NCBI RefSeq assembly: GCF_964340395.1
Contig: NC_135564.1
Span: forward strand, 6,401,361-6,465,360
DNA: 64,000 bases
Origin: Glandiceps talaboti
Taxonomy: Eukaryota > Hemichordata > Enteropneusta > Spengelidae
Reading direction: 5' to 3'
Below are positions 23,725 through 41,269 of the stretch, piece by piece (position 1 is the first letter of the stretch; every line of letters starts with the position of its first letter). The position numbers were made by a program, and so were the translations under genes. The notes under the pieces are model-generated. The model did no database searches and had not been told where the DNA came from. It saw nothing but the letters and a program-made list of their open reading frames with translations.

Positions 23725-24130
23725 TTTTTTTTAGGATTGCAGTTTTCCAAGGGTATCAGAATGATCCGTTTTCCAGTGAAGTAGGCACCACTGGTAGATT
23801 AGGCTTTACAAAAAGCATTGAGTGTGGTGTTACAATGTAATAATTATTGCAATTTCCAGGAAAATAGGCACCACTGGTAGAGATGGGTGAAATCTTTTCA
23901 ATGGCATCTGAAGATGTTTGATAATCTATTGCAGTTTTCCAGAGAAATAGGCACCACTGGTAGGGAGGGTGTGAAATCTTTTCCAATAGCATATCAAGTT
24001 GATATTAAAAATCGCAGTTTTCCAGAGGAATAGCCACCACCAGTAGAAAAAGATCACATTTTCCATTGGCATCGATGCACTTTTCAACGAAACACACATC
24101 ATTGGTAAAAAAGAATCAAATCTTCCAATC
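23725..24130. repeat. Degenerate tandem repeat, about 85-110 bp units
   Basis: GCAGTTTTCCAG followed by GGCACCACTGGTAG recurs near 23740, 23850, 23930 and 24015, with further decayed copies up to about 24130. The linking sequence (GGTGAAATCTTTTC) is also repeated. Confidence 0.75.
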
Positions 24131-24819
24131 GGAGCATTCCAATGCTAGTAACAGGTAAAGGCTCTCAGCTTGGCACAAAAGTCAAAGTCACAAAATTGGA
24201 CACAAACAAATCAATGAAGATATTCTGCTTGGCATATAATAGACTCAGTCAGACAGACACATAGAGGAACTGGTGAAAATTTTTCTGCTTGGCATACACA
24301 CTCGGACACACATACACAGGCGACTCTGATAACTGGTTCCAATACTACATACACATTATTTATAATACACTGGGGGATCTAGTCTGTATTATGACTGTAA
24401 GGCAAACGACAAAGACAATGTTATATTAAATTAAATGTGAACATTCTAACAAATTAAGAAAACAAACCATAAGCTGAGAGGTATCAGTTAATGTGACAAA
24501 CCATTAAATCACAATGCAGGTTCAAAAGTAAATAATATGAGAATTCTTTTGTAATAACCATGTTTTCATGGCAGTGATTTATAATGATTTATAACTGTTG
24601 AATAAGTGGAAAGATGTCTCAAATATTACATAAGAAGTAAAATTGATATACAATAAAAATGTACCCCATTGGTGTGGTGTAGATTTATAATTCAGAGATT
24701 GTTTATCTAAAGGCAATCAATCAATCAAGCATTATATTTCTACAGGGAAGGGATCTGTGTGTATGTGCCTGTTATACAGGTGGGTGTGAGTGTGTTGGCA
24801 TGTTATGCGTTCATGTTAT

Positions 24820-24834
24820 ATATGTGTGTGTGTA

Positions 24835-24871
<37 letters not shown>

Positions 24872-25052
24872 ATGTGCATGTATGTTCTGTATGTGTGTAT
24901 GTTAGTGTGTGTGTGTATGTGTGTGTGTGTGTGGGGGGGGGGGGAGGGGTAGGTAGGTGTGTGTGTGTATGTTAGTGTGTGTGGGTATTTTGGTGTGTGT
25001 GTGTGTGTGTGTGTGAGGGGTAGGTAAGTGTGTGTGCATGCATGTTGGTATG

Positions 25053-25109
<57 letters not shown>

Positions 25110-25160
25110 TTTGGTGTGTGTGTGGGAGGGGTAGGTATATGTGTGTGCATGCATGTAGTC
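24820..25160. repeat. GT-rich microsatellite region with (GT)n and G tracts
   Basis: Several (GT)n blocks separated by degenerate GTAT/GGGG segments. A unit with GAGGGGTAGGTA, GTGTGTGCATGCATG and TTTTGGTGTGTG occurs about three times, so a roughly 90-120 bp segment was itself duplicated. Confidence 0.88.
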
Positions 25161-25339
25161 ATTATTTCATACTTAAGAATCATTGCAAACTATGCTATAT
25201 TAAATTTTAAAAGGTCAGACTACAACGAAAACACACACCAACTTGAGCATTTCCATGGCCTGTACTTTTCTGATTCCAACAGACGTAATTTCAGACCTCC
25301 TTAAATTGCCTTTACTCATGACATCATACTTTTTAAAGT

Positions 25340-25345
25340 TTTATT
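25340..25345 (-). terminator. Candidate poly(A) signal for CDC42SE
   Basis: TTTATT on the plus strand is AATAAA on the minus strand, about 215 bp after the CDC42SE stop codon. It is the nearest canonical signal; others lie further left. Confidence 0.3.
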
Positions 25346-25558
25346 TATAATGACAATAATCTCTATTTAAAGTATCAAATTTTTAAAATTCCATTCATTA
25401 ATACACTTAAAGAGCTGCCAATACCACCAGAGGAGAATATTGTGTTTCAAAGTTACATACATTGGAAAGAAGACTAGATTTCCTTCCTATCAATAACATT
25501 TAGCAATTATGGATTTAGATTTCACTACTACATTGATTTAGAGTTACAAATACTAAAC

Positions 25559-30223
<4,665 letters not shown>

Positions 30224-30299
30224 CTTGGAGTTCCCCATACATGAATGAGATGGCAAACAAACACACAGTGTTAATACCAGATGGTGCAGGTCACCTGAA

Positions 30300-32150
30300 G
30301 GCACTTAGGAATACAAGTGATCACTGTCCACCCACTTTCTCTCTCTCTCGTCTTGTCTCTCTCGTTTTCTTTATCCGTGTCACTCAATTCACCGTTCAGT
30401 ATTACTTCCTTGCTGTTTGTTCACTGAAACCAAAGTGAAAGAAAAGAAACAAATTATTCCAGCCATCAAAATAATTTGAATGAATTAAATGTTTTGTAAG
30501 TGTATAAATATATGTCTATAAACATGAAAACTGATTCAAGAATACTATAAAAATCAAAATGTTCTATTTTGTGGAAAACAAGAGCTACCAGACGTCACAC
30601 TTGTGTGAAGTTTGTCAATTGCCACCATAGCCACCATAGACCAAAATCTGCCCTACATGTAGTCTGACAACGCATTCACTGTACACTTACTTATCAGTAT
30701 TGTTGGTAATTCAGTCACAGTACAGACACTGTGTGAACAGTCATCAAACCAACTACAGGTCTATGTAATACTGACAGACTACTCCAGGACTAGCTGACAG
30801 ACAGGTCAAATACACACAATAGCACTAATGTATTGTAGACACAACTCAAGGCATACTACAATACACCTCTTTGAAAGCATACCATCATGTGATCACAAAC
30901 GACCTTATTATTATAAAAACAACCCGACCCTCTTTTCACTACCACTTTTTTCATGTACTTTTTTTTACCAGACGGGACAAATAGGGTGTTGGAACTATAT
31001 GCTTTCCAAAGTTTCTGTGAACTTCCAAAGTGAAATTATAACAGCTATGTTTCAATCATACTACCTGATGTTTCAGACCACTAAAATAGTTCTGTATACA
31101 AACGGATGTAACTAATACTTACTTTGAATGTCTGGCAATGAATTAATTACATTTATTTAATTATTCATTAATTATTAACAAGTTTGGACAAAGACAGGAT
31201 TGAATGTGATGACCTCTGCTTGAGGTCACTTGATGTGAATGAACTGTATGACAAATACATGTCATTTCAAGACATAGAAACTGAGCAACCGGACAATATT
31301 TCCCAGCATGCACTTTGCTATTGTACAAATGGACACCTGCAGGTTAGGGTGTGCACTTTGTTAAACTTCTAACTAAAGTATACAATACTTAGAACAATGA
31401 AACATTTTAAGTAAAGGTTTATGTAAGCACAGTACTTCAAACTATATGTACAAAACAAACTATTCAGAAGACAAATATCAGCTAGCTCACCTTTAATAAT
31501 AATTCTGTTTTGAAATCACAATGTGTCTATCAAATTATTATTCAAATCAGTATTTTTTTTTCAGGTAAAAAGTTATCTCATTATGTCACTACAAGAAAGA
31601 CGTCATCATTTTCACATTCATATCAACCCTGCATCAACTACGTATTACACATAACAATGTTGTCAAATAACCTCTTTAGAAGTCTACCAGTGTAATTTCC
31701 TGCATAATTACTACCAATTTTGTGTTTATATTCTCAGACTACCATCCATAATCATCAAATAACGTCAATAAAACATGCTAGATACCTTCAACTAATTTCA
31801 ACACAAACCAGTGCCTATGAGTCAGCTTCCATATTGAGATGTTGACATCATATCTTGCATAGATCCATGTCATGTCTAATTTAAGTATTATATTTCTGAT
31901 AGTGATGTATCATGATCAATTTCTACATGACTAAAATAGATATCACATCAGCAACTGTACTAAAATAATTACAACCTTACATACATGTCGCAATACTACA
32001 ACACACTACTTATTATACCATGCAAAAGCCAAGTTATCATCTTTGAACAGAAAACATGGATTAATTATATACCCTGGTCATTCTCCAACACAACAACCAG
32101 TGTCATAAATTATGCTTGAGGAGTTACAAAGTGTATAATTATATCATTCC
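30300..32150. other. CDC42SE intron; one weak candidate exon at 31184-31340
   Basis: AT-rich. A plus-strand open frame from about 31184 encodes IECDDLCLRSLDVNELYDKY and onward to CYCTNGHLQ and meets a donor-like CTGCAG/GTTAGG at 31341. I recognise no family and no clear acceptor, so I do not annotate it as a gene. Confidence 0.3.
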
Positions 32151-32286
32151 CCAATATTTTTCTTCATTCAGCTGGTAAATACTCATGCCCTAAGGGTTTG
32201 TTATTACTTGTCTACTGACTCATAGTGACAAGGACCCTTTAGGTCACTTATCATATTTTCATTGCTTGACTAAAGAAAAATATTGG
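32151..32286. mobile_element. MITE-like element with ~20-bp terminal inverted repeats
   Basis: CCAATATTTTTCTTCATTCA (32151-32170) is matched by TGACTAAAGAAAAATATTGG (32267-32286) in inverse orientation with two mismatches. The right part, GTGACAAGGACCCTTTAGGT, has a relative near 39780-39880 (GTGACAAGGCCACTTAGGTC then GAAGAAAAATAT), so the family is dispersed. Confidence 0.5.
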
Positions 32287-32884
32287 AAATAATGTACATG
32301 TACAAAATAACAATACTAATAACTGTACTGAGTGAAAATGTGCTGATGTCAATTTTTACTAAATATCTGGACATATCAATCTAACATCAATAACTTAGTG
32401 TACATCATTTATTTGAACACATAATAATTCCCAATTATTAATGGTTACAAAGCTCAGATGAAATAAATAAAAGAAAAGAAAATCAAAGTATACAGAAAAT
32501 GAATAGAAAAAAAATAATTAGAAATCTATAACATAATTGAAATAATAACAATGAGTTATATGAGTTATATGATATAATTCATGTAACTCACTATCATGTG
32601 TCATTATGAGTATAGGTGTTACTGTCTCATATCTGAACATACACGTATGTTTATACATTGTACAACATTAATTATAATATCATCCATAGTCATTAGCCTC
32701 ATTAAGGATATCAATTTTGAATCATTCCATAAATTTTCATAGTGGACATCTGATTCTAGTTATACAGCTGGCAACTCTAGACAAAACATCATTTGTATTC
32801 TTAATATTTTTAAGGTTACTGTTACAGTTTCAATAGCTCCTAACAACTTAATCAAACATCTTATATTCTTTTCTCATGTGTTGT

Positions 32885-33300
32885 GAATTGTTAGATATTA
32901 ACTGTTTGTCACAAAGTATCAAACCAAGCACAAAAGTTCAGTTGACAATATAATATTGACAACTTGAATTGTTGAGTCAATAATACAAAACTCACCAACC
33001 ACACCACAACAATTAACATGAATAAACTTGGTGAACTGGGTTGAGGATCTTACAGTACATGCCTCTGAAATGTTGTCAATTGACCATGAAAAGTGGTATA
33101 TACAATGTACCACACAATTAATGTACATGTATAAATCATGTATGACTTAAAATCATCATGACCACTGACGAATTATTGAACCTATGATAGGAAAAAATTC
33201 CAAAACTCACGTACCACACCACAACAATTAACATGACTAACCTTGTTGAACTGGGTTAAGGATCTGACACTCCACTGAAATGTTGTGAATATTTAGATAA
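32885..33300. repeat. ~217-bp direct duplication
   Basis: CACACCACAACAATTAACAT (about 32999) recurs at about 33216, and both are followed by a GTGAACTGGGTTGAGGATCT-like segment and CTGAAATGTTGT. A TTAGAT...TGTTTGTCAC segment on both sides extends the similarity. Confidence 0.75.
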
Positions 33301-35810
33301 ATGTTTGTCACCTACCGTACGTGCCACCATACCATAACATGTGATATCTACACCAAGTAAACTTATAGAATTTACAACATACCGATGTATGCAATCTCTA
33401 TCATATCATATACACTGATCATTGACCTATTGAACGGATAGACAAGTTCTGAAACTGACATGGAACTATGATTAGCCCGACTATACTAAACTGATGGTAC
33501 ATGTAGGTCTTACAGTGTCCTGGTACCTAGTAAACTGTCAGATAAATGCATCTTGATAAATGTGTACTTGATTGCCTACTTAAAATAGCAGACTGAGGGC
33601 GGTGGAGATAAAAATAGCCCAGGGCCGGGACTGAATCACAGTCACACACAGGATGTTTAGAAGGAACTCACTGTCACATACAGGAAAACGTTCAATACTT
33701 GTATTACCAATGATCTTTCTGAAGTATGCAATGATATATCAACAGATGATAATTACAGAGTTTCTAACATAACAGATCAATCAGAGATGGGTTACTGACT
33801 CCTAGCTATGCATATGATAAAGTGTAGGCAGTGAAGGACACATGATGGGGTTACAATCACGACTACAATCTACATGATGTACAATATAGGAAGTACATAC
33901 TTATATATAATTACATGTAGATATATGTAATTCAAACATACATTGTATATAGCTATTCTGACATCAAAATTCTTGTAGATGCCTACAAGCTGGAACGCAG
34001 TGTCTGTTTTCTTACAGATCATCATTTTGGTGGTGCCAAAACACCCTTCCCCCTAATTTAAGGTCACAGTCGTTACCTTGAAAAGTTGAAAATACAATTC
34101 CAAGAAACTGGTCAGTCAAAAATATGTTCATTCATAACAATGAACAAATTGACTATGATGTCCATTATTTCAACACTTTACAATATATCTTAGGGTGGAA
34201 TGCATAACTATATTTAATAGAAGGCTTGGGGAGAACCTTGGCATACTTTAGACAACATAATTTTTTTTTCAAGGTCTACATTTGTACTTTGACCAGCTCA
34301 GTACGCCAAAACACATTGTGCCAAAAAGTGTATGTTTACATTATGTTGTGAAAGTAAAAGGACAAAATGTAAGTTCTTGTTTACTAAGCTCAAATTGACA
34401 CTACTTGCTTTTTACTCTAAGTACCTTAGGGATGATCGCACAATGTCATACAAGCTCAATTACTGAACTTCGTCTTGTTAAGGCCAAACCCCCTCGCCTT
34501 AAACAATGTTAACAAGTGCAACATCAACATGTTTAAATATGGTACAATATATATATTATGGTGAAAACTGTAGCAGTCAAACAACTTCAATCAACACAAT
34601 GTAAAAACATGGTAAACATATTAAAATGCTAACCAGAAACCCAACACTGTATATCACATAAGCAATAATTTATCAACTTTCACTTAGTAAATACAGATAT
34701 CATTGAAAGTTGTCAAAATTAGTTAGAAGTGGGAAAATTAGGTTCAGCAGTCAAATTGATGCCCCCCACCTTCCAATTCATTTATTGAGCTTGTGTGACA
34801 TTGTATGATCATCCCTCAGATAGCAAATGGCTGGCTGAGCCATACAAGTACAATTTAATTGGTAGTCACAATATACAAGAAGATTGTCTTACAACAAACT
34901 CTACAATACAAATATCACTGTGTACAAAGAAATCTAGCACTTAACAACACTTAATTTCTGAGTAATCCACTAGGTTGATACTATAGACAATCTAATGAAT
35001 ATAGAGGACAAAACCAGCCTTAGGACAGCCCTTGGAGTACACCATTTCACCTTCCTCTGCACTCTCTCTAATCCAAAATCAAAAGTTTCAAATAAACAAA
35101 TGAAGTCTACTCTAATATTAGTAATCCCTCAAAGTCATTGCCGATTTCACAGGTGACCAATTCAAGTCTGACTTAATACAGTTATCTGTAATTGCTCTGT
35201 TGACCTTGTATTAGGGATATAGACATGAACTTGTACCCTTGGAGAGGATTATGTAGAATGTCAGTAGGCCAATACGTCAAAGAGCCCCCAAGAAGTATAT
35301 CTATAGACCAGGCAGGGAGTGAATGCACTACCAATTAAGATTACAAGTGTAGATGTACTATAAGGACAGCAAACACTAGCTATAGAAGTACAGTGGACAT
35401 ACTATTATTTTCAGTATACCTAATTACTCCTGGGAGATTATTAAAGGTACAAAGCATAAAAAAGAACAAATATAACATAAAATGACAAATATACAGTGAA
35501 AGAAGTGGCATTTAAATTATTTATTCAATCAATTTATTTGAACACATAATAATTCCTTTTCTTATTAAATTTGACAGATTTTGAAAAATATTTGTGTGAA
35601 TTTCAATATCATCAGATTAGGTACATGAGAAGTTCAACATTTATTCCTGAACTTAGGAACATCATTAATTCAATATTATCATTGTACAGTAGTTTTAATT
35701 AGAGTTTTATACATATTTAATGTTTTTTGTTTATCTATATGTTTCTATATCTTGACCCTAGATAATGTATTTATTGTTTCATGTCAACTAAAATATAGTA
35801 CTACAATATA
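33300..35810. other. CDC42SE intron, non-coding
   Basis: AT-rich with no exon recognised. A 24-bp word, starting ATTTATTTGAACACATAATA, is shared between about 32408 and 35532. Confidence 0.45.
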
Positions 35811-35813
35811 ACA

Positions 35814-36386
35814 CTGCACTGCACTGCACTGCACTACACTACACTACACCAGTACACTGCACTACACTGCACTGCACTGCACTGCACTACACTGCACTAC
35901 ACTACACTACACAACACTACACCAGTACACTGCACTACACTGCACTGCACTACACTACACTGCACTGCACTGCACTACACTACACAACACTACACTACAC
36001 CAGTACAATGCACTACACTGCACTGCACTGCACTGCACTACACTACACTGCACTGCACTGCACTGCACTACACTACACTACACTACACTGCACTACACTG
36101 CACTGCACTACACTACACTACACTGCACTGCACTGCACTACACTACACAACACTACACTACACCAGTACAATGCACTACACTGCACTGCACTGCACTGCA
36201 CTACACTACACTGCACTGCACTGCACTACACTGCACTGCACTACACTACACTACACTACACTGCACTACACTGCACTGCACTACACTACACTACACTGCA
36301 CTGCACTACACTACACTGCACTGCACTGCACTACACTACACTACACTACACTACACTGCACTGCACTGCACTGCACTACACCAGTA
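35814..36386. repeat. Pentanucleotide satellite (CACTG/CACTA)n with higher-order structure
   Basis: About 570 bp of CACTG and CACTA units. The marker ACCAGTAC interrupts at about 35848, 35931, 35999, 36162 and 36380; blocks starting at 36001 and 36164 are near-duplicates of about 163 bp. The long His/Cys/Thr/Ala/Leu frames are repeat artefacts. Confidence 0.95.
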
Positions 36387-36389
36387 CAC

Positions 36390-37700
36390 TACAATGAAGA
36401 TTGGACCCCCTCCCACATCAACACACATAAACACTGCCATGCTCTTGATCAAAGTCATCCATACAATGGTGTAGAGGCTAGGCATTTGTGACCTCTGACT
36501 TTTGACAGGTGAAGGACAACGAAACCACAGGTACATTCTGATCATACATACAAAAGACTTCCTGTACGTCCTGTAATGTCAGCTGTCTTATAAACAAACT
36601 AACATGTCACACTCTGAAGTTGACATCATTATCATACAAGTTTATATGTATCTGCTTGTAAATGTGAAATTTGTACAACTTCTAGTCTTTGTCAGCCATC
36701 TTTGTAATGTATCTATGACGCATCATGTACAAATGTAGCCATGACAAACAATATCTGATTGTATGCTTGCAAAATCACAACTACATGTATGTGACTAGTA
36801 ATAGTACTGTACAAGAGGGCTATAGACAATCCACACCCTCTGTAGTTGCTAGAGAGTTTGGCAGTGTTGCTACTTTGTTCAGAGAAAACACTGATGACAT
36901 TTGTATTGTACAACCCAATAGTATAAAATATTTTATTATAAAAACACCATTTAACATCCAACATTTAATATTATTATGATATCTACAATGTACAATGGTG
37001 TACAATGTAGCTCTTACTAATTTTGATCTCTCCATTATCCTAACAACACCTCAGTTCACATCACAGACACTAATTTCTTCATTTTGTGAATGACTTTCAG
37101 ATTTGCAGTTGGAACCTCCTAATTTTTCAGATCTTGGGTCCCAGTGATCCCCTTGATCCAAAATTGATGTAAAATGCCCTTCTAATACACTGTATACGGT
37201 TTCAAGCCTGTATACTTGTAATGTAAGTCTGGTCAACAAAACAACATCTATTTGTACCATGACATCTATATACTTAACACTTCCATACCAACTACTAAAT
37301 TAATCTTGTAAGTTGTATGTCAACCACCCTTGTAAGTATGTGGTCAACAATTCTGGCACTGCTCTCTTGAAATGAGCCTGTTATATTCATTTGTTGTGTG
37401 ACAATAATAACTTCTCAACACATACTTGACAAGTTGCTGACTAACCCTGGACCAACAATGTACACTCTCCACAGCTCCTTACCTATCACTCACTCAAGGT
37501 TTCTGTTGTTTGACCTCAACTGTACAAGCAAAGTACATTGTACAAATGTACATGTCAGCTAGGGACGATTTTCAAGTAACAGGCAACATAGCCTGAAATC
37601 CATCAACACAACTTCTAACTAATTAACATAACAGGATAGCATGTACTCCAGGCTAAAAATAGCCATGCTACAGCACCTAAATGTACATGTACTAGTGCTG
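36390..37700. other. CDC42SE intron, non-coding
   Basis: AT-rich unique sequence with short frames only; none resembles a known protein. Confidence 0.45.
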
Positions 37701-37995
37701 CTATTACATGTAGAACAGGACAGCATGGTCAAAACTACAAATTCAGTCCTGCTATGTTGTCAATAGGATTGGACAGCAGGGATTCCAGGGTAAGTATATT
37801 AGCCAGAGTCTTGCTAAACTGCAGAACAGGACAGCATGGATTCCAGACTACAATAGCCAGAGTCTTGCTAAACTGTAGAACAGCACAGCATGGATTCCAG
37901 GAGCCAGAGTCTTGCTAAACTACAGAACAGGGCAGCATGGACTCTAGACTACAATAACCAGAGTCTTGCTAAACTGTAGAACACGACAGCATTGA
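37700..37995. repeat. ~50-bp degenerate tandem repeat
   Basis: GTCTTGCTAAACTGTAGAAC-like units start near 37810, 37861, 37909 and 37963, linked by AGCATGGATTCCAG(G/A). A decayed copy with GTAGAACAGGACAGCATGG is near 37710. Confidence 0.8.
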
Positions 37996-38264
37996 TTGTA
38001 GTCATTCTGACACACTCTAATACTATCCTAGACTTAAAAGATTTGTCTTTATGGACACTCCCAGACTCTTTAATCACCTGCTACATACTGCACCACCACC
38101 ACCACCACCACATTTTTTTGTCTACTAATGGCCATGCTAAAACTTTGTAGAACTAAAGTATGATGGTATCAATTTGAAAATACAGACATATTTAGTTGTT
38201 AGTGTACATGTAATTATCTGCACTTACCTTTTACATACATTACACAATTTACATGTCTGTGGGG

Positions 38265-38730
38265 ACAGACTGCTTGTCTTCAACTTACAATGCAGTGTTC
38301 ACCCTTCTATTCCTCACTAAACTAGCCTACAAACTGTACATTGTACACCATGTGTACCTTGCCAAGTTCATAACACTGAATCACAGCAATTTAGTATTAA
38401 CATATAAATACACCACAACCTACATACATTGTATGTGTCATATATGTAACTTGCGATCATAACAACAGACTGATTGTCTTCAACTTACAGTGTAGTGTCT
38501 GCACTTCTGTTCCTCACTAAGTCTACGTCCACCATGTAACTTGCCAACAATTGAAACCTATTAATCTAGTTACTAAGTGGTGACATACAAAAACAGCACA
38601 ACCTGCATGTACGTGTATTTGTGATCTTAGCTACAGACTGGTGGTCTTCAACTTACATTTTAGTGTTCACACTTCTGTTCCTCACTATAGCCTACAGTAC
38701 ATGTCCACCACCAGTAACTTGCAAACAATT
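38265..38730. repeat. ~170-200 bp tandem repeat, three copies
   Basis: CAGACTGCTTGTCTTCAACT (38266), CAGACTGATTGTCTTCAACT (about 38467) and CAGACTGGTGGTCTTCAACT (about 38634) start three diverged copies sharing CTTCTGTTCCTCACTA and AACTTGCCAACAATTGAAAC. Confidence 0.8.
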
Positions 38731-39769
38731 GAAACACATCAATCTCTGGTCCTGACACATTAGGTAAACATGTCCTTCATGGTAATCATTCCAATTATAA
38801 CACAGTCAACCTATGCTACATTGCCGTTACATGTTTTCTTCTCTCTTTTTAAAACTAAAAATTGGATGAAAACAAAATTCCGTGCATACCTGTAGTGGGT
38901 GACAATAGAGTACAAATCTAAAGTTCTTTCATATAGGACTAAAGTGGTCTTTTCTATAGCAGACAATGGAAGGAACCGAGTATGACAAGGAAAGCTGACC
39001 CTTACAGAGGAAGTAGGTAGGGTCAATGAATTGAACAAGTTGTCTGAATGACTCTACTCAACTCATTTCCCACCATCATTGCTTCATAGAAACCAAATTC
39101 CAACAATATTTATTCATTTAGAGTTGTTGGCAAAGTGTTTGTTATTGTATGCTAAAATCTACTGTTACATAAGTTGTATTTACTTTCAGTGAATTATGAA
39201 TACACAAAGAATGTTTCTGTTTTGTTATTCATAATTCTTTTATTTCATTTCTCAAAAAGAATATAATTTTAATATTCATAATCATATGACATTTGAATGT
39301 TACTGTATACTGGTATAACTGTTTATGTTGATCATCTTACAAATAGTTTTCCCCTTTATGGACATATGCCATAAACATATTATTCAACATTGCAGGACAT
39401 ATAATTATACAAACTTTTTTCTTCGTAACTTTCATTTCATATTTATGTTTCCCAAAAAAACCACAAATCATGTTTAATTAAGATTATCACTGTTATCAAA
39501 ATTAAACAAAAGTTAAGTAACATTATACATTGATCTCTGACCTGCATCTAGTACACTTGTAATCAGTGTGCCCTTTAATGATAGCCAACTTTTGTCATTG
39601 TGAGCCAAAATGAGAAAAACTATGATTTCTTGTGAGTCGCCACATAGTAAGAGATAGGGGAACATCAAATTTTGGTGTATCAATAGAAATTGTGTGCATC
39701 AGTGACATGTCAAATTGGCTTAGAGGACATATTGCTTGTAACCTAAGTGTTTTGTCACTACTCATCTAT

Positions 39770-39880
39770 GGACCAGCAGTGACAAGGCCACTTAGGTCAC
39801 TCTCACTACAACTTACAAGGCCACTTAGGTCACTTGTATTTTCTCCTTGGCTCAATGAAGAAAAATATCTAAATGTCAAC
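39770..39880. repeat. Partial copy of the 32151-32286 element family
   Basis: Contains AAGGCCACTTAGGTCACT twice in tandem (39783 and 39818) and ends in GAAGAAAAATATCTAAATG, resembling the right half of the 32151-32286 element. The left terminal repeat was not found. Confidence 0.35.
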
Positions 39881-40369
39881 AATGAGAATCACTAGCATAT
39901 TTTCTACGAGTTGTTTTTGTATAAGATAACATTCTGTGGGGTTTGTCATTTGCATACAATTTTCATATTTTCTATTTGCATATCTGTCATTTGCATATCT
40001 GGAGTTATTTCTCTTGTTTGTGCTTATGTATTTTGAGACTTAATTGGCATAAATTTGTTTGTAACAAATTACAAAAGTTTTAAAACAAAAATTTGGCATG
40101 CATTTAGAAACGAATGATTAATGTGACACCAGTTTTGTACATGTACATTATGAACTGCCAACTAATCTATATTAGCAGGTAGATTATCTTTTGTTTAAAA
40201 TGACAAGTGCATCGCTATGAGATTATTGAGTAGTTTACTTTAGATGCTATCTGTGGTATCGCATCAACTCTCGGTTGAATTTGAAATTTCATTTCAGGAC
40301 CTCATTGAGCCAGACATGAAAAGACCTTGGGATTTGATGCTAAGGATAGCATCTAGACTACAGATTAAG

Positions 40370-40815
40370 ATAATGAGTGGTATCATAATAGAGACATGTT
40401 CATCAATTGGAGAGTCATTTCATGATGTTATGTATCTACAATTACTTGTGACTTCAGAGAAACATCAAGTTGATCTTGCGCCTTTAAGGGTATCTTTCCC
40501 ATGGGCTATTGCATCGTGGGAGACAGCAGAAATAATGTATTCAAGTTGCACACTGAATATTTATAACTCCAAAGTGCCCATTCCCTTCAGTGTAAAATAT
40601 AAGTATCTCTCATGAATATTCAGTGTTCAACCATTGAATACATTACTGATGATGATTCCCATGATGCAATAGCTCATAGCAAAGATACCCTATAAAGACA
40701 CAAGATCAATTTGATATTTCTCTGAAATTGCAAGTGATTGTAGGTGATGTAGAATTATGAGATGATTCTCCAGAACAACAAATTTATGAAAATGTTTCTA
40801 TTTCATGGAGTGGGC
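40370..40815. mobile_element. Large foldback element, ~80% identical arms
   Basis: The left arm, GAGACATGTTCATCAATTGG through TTCAGAGAAACATCAAGTTG and GGGCTATTGCATCGTGGGAG, is mirrored by the right arm, CCCATGATGCAATAGCTCAT through CAAGATCAATTTGATATTTC and TCATGAAATAGAAAC-type sequence read in reverse complement. The centre is near 40590. A 123-codon open frame on the plus strand (40244-40615) runs into this arm and is probably fortuitous. Confidence 0.7.
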
Positions 40816-40840
40816 TCCCCTTTAATTATAGTGGATCGGG

Positions 40841-41265
40841 TTAGAATTCCATACTGCGATGTACTCTCTATACTAGGTTAGAATTCCATACTGCGATGTA
40901 CCCTCTACACTAGTTTAGAATTCCATACTGCGATGCACCCTCTACACTAGTTTAGAATTCCATACTGCGATCAATCTTATTAAAATCTGATGTTAGATAG
41001 GCTGATTGTACTGCGATGTACCCTCTACACTAAATGTAGGTTAGAATTCCATACTGCGATGTACCCTCTACACTAGTTTAGAATTCCATACTGCGATGCA
41101 TCCTCTACACTAGGTTAGAATTCAATACTGCAATGTACCCTCTATACTAGGTTAGAATTCCATACTGCGATGTACCCTCTACACTAGTTTAGAATTCCAT
41201 ACTGCGATGTACCCTCTACACTAGTTTAGAATTCCATACTGCGATGCACCCTCTACACTAATGTG
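40841..41265. repeat. 37-bp tandem repeat, about ten copies
   Basis: TTAGAATTCCATACTGCGAT starts at 40841, 40878 and 40915, then continues to 41265. Each unit ends in GTACCCTCTACACTAG(T/G). A roughly 45-bp unrelated piece with CTTATTAAAATCTGATGTTA interrupts the array near 40977-41020. Confidence 0.93.
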
Positions 41266-41269
41266 AACC

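Noticed and set aside
35814-36545. His/Cys/Thr/Ala/Leu-rich frames
   Set aside because: Translation of the CACTG/CACTA pentanucleotide; five bases cycle through all frames without stops.
38221-38266. Donor-like CTTACC (minus GTAAGG-type) beside the 38265-38730 repeats
   Set aside because: Considered as a third exon-edge array of CDC42SE, but there is no coding match and no acceptor to define an exon.
40244-40615. 123-codon plus-strand frame
   Set aside because: It runs into the left arm of a foldback element, has no recognisable domain and no splice context.
40841-41265. CRISPR-like regular repeats (also at 52090-52745)
   Set aside because: Units are contiguous with no unique spacers, the DNA is animal nuclear sequence and no cas genes exist.
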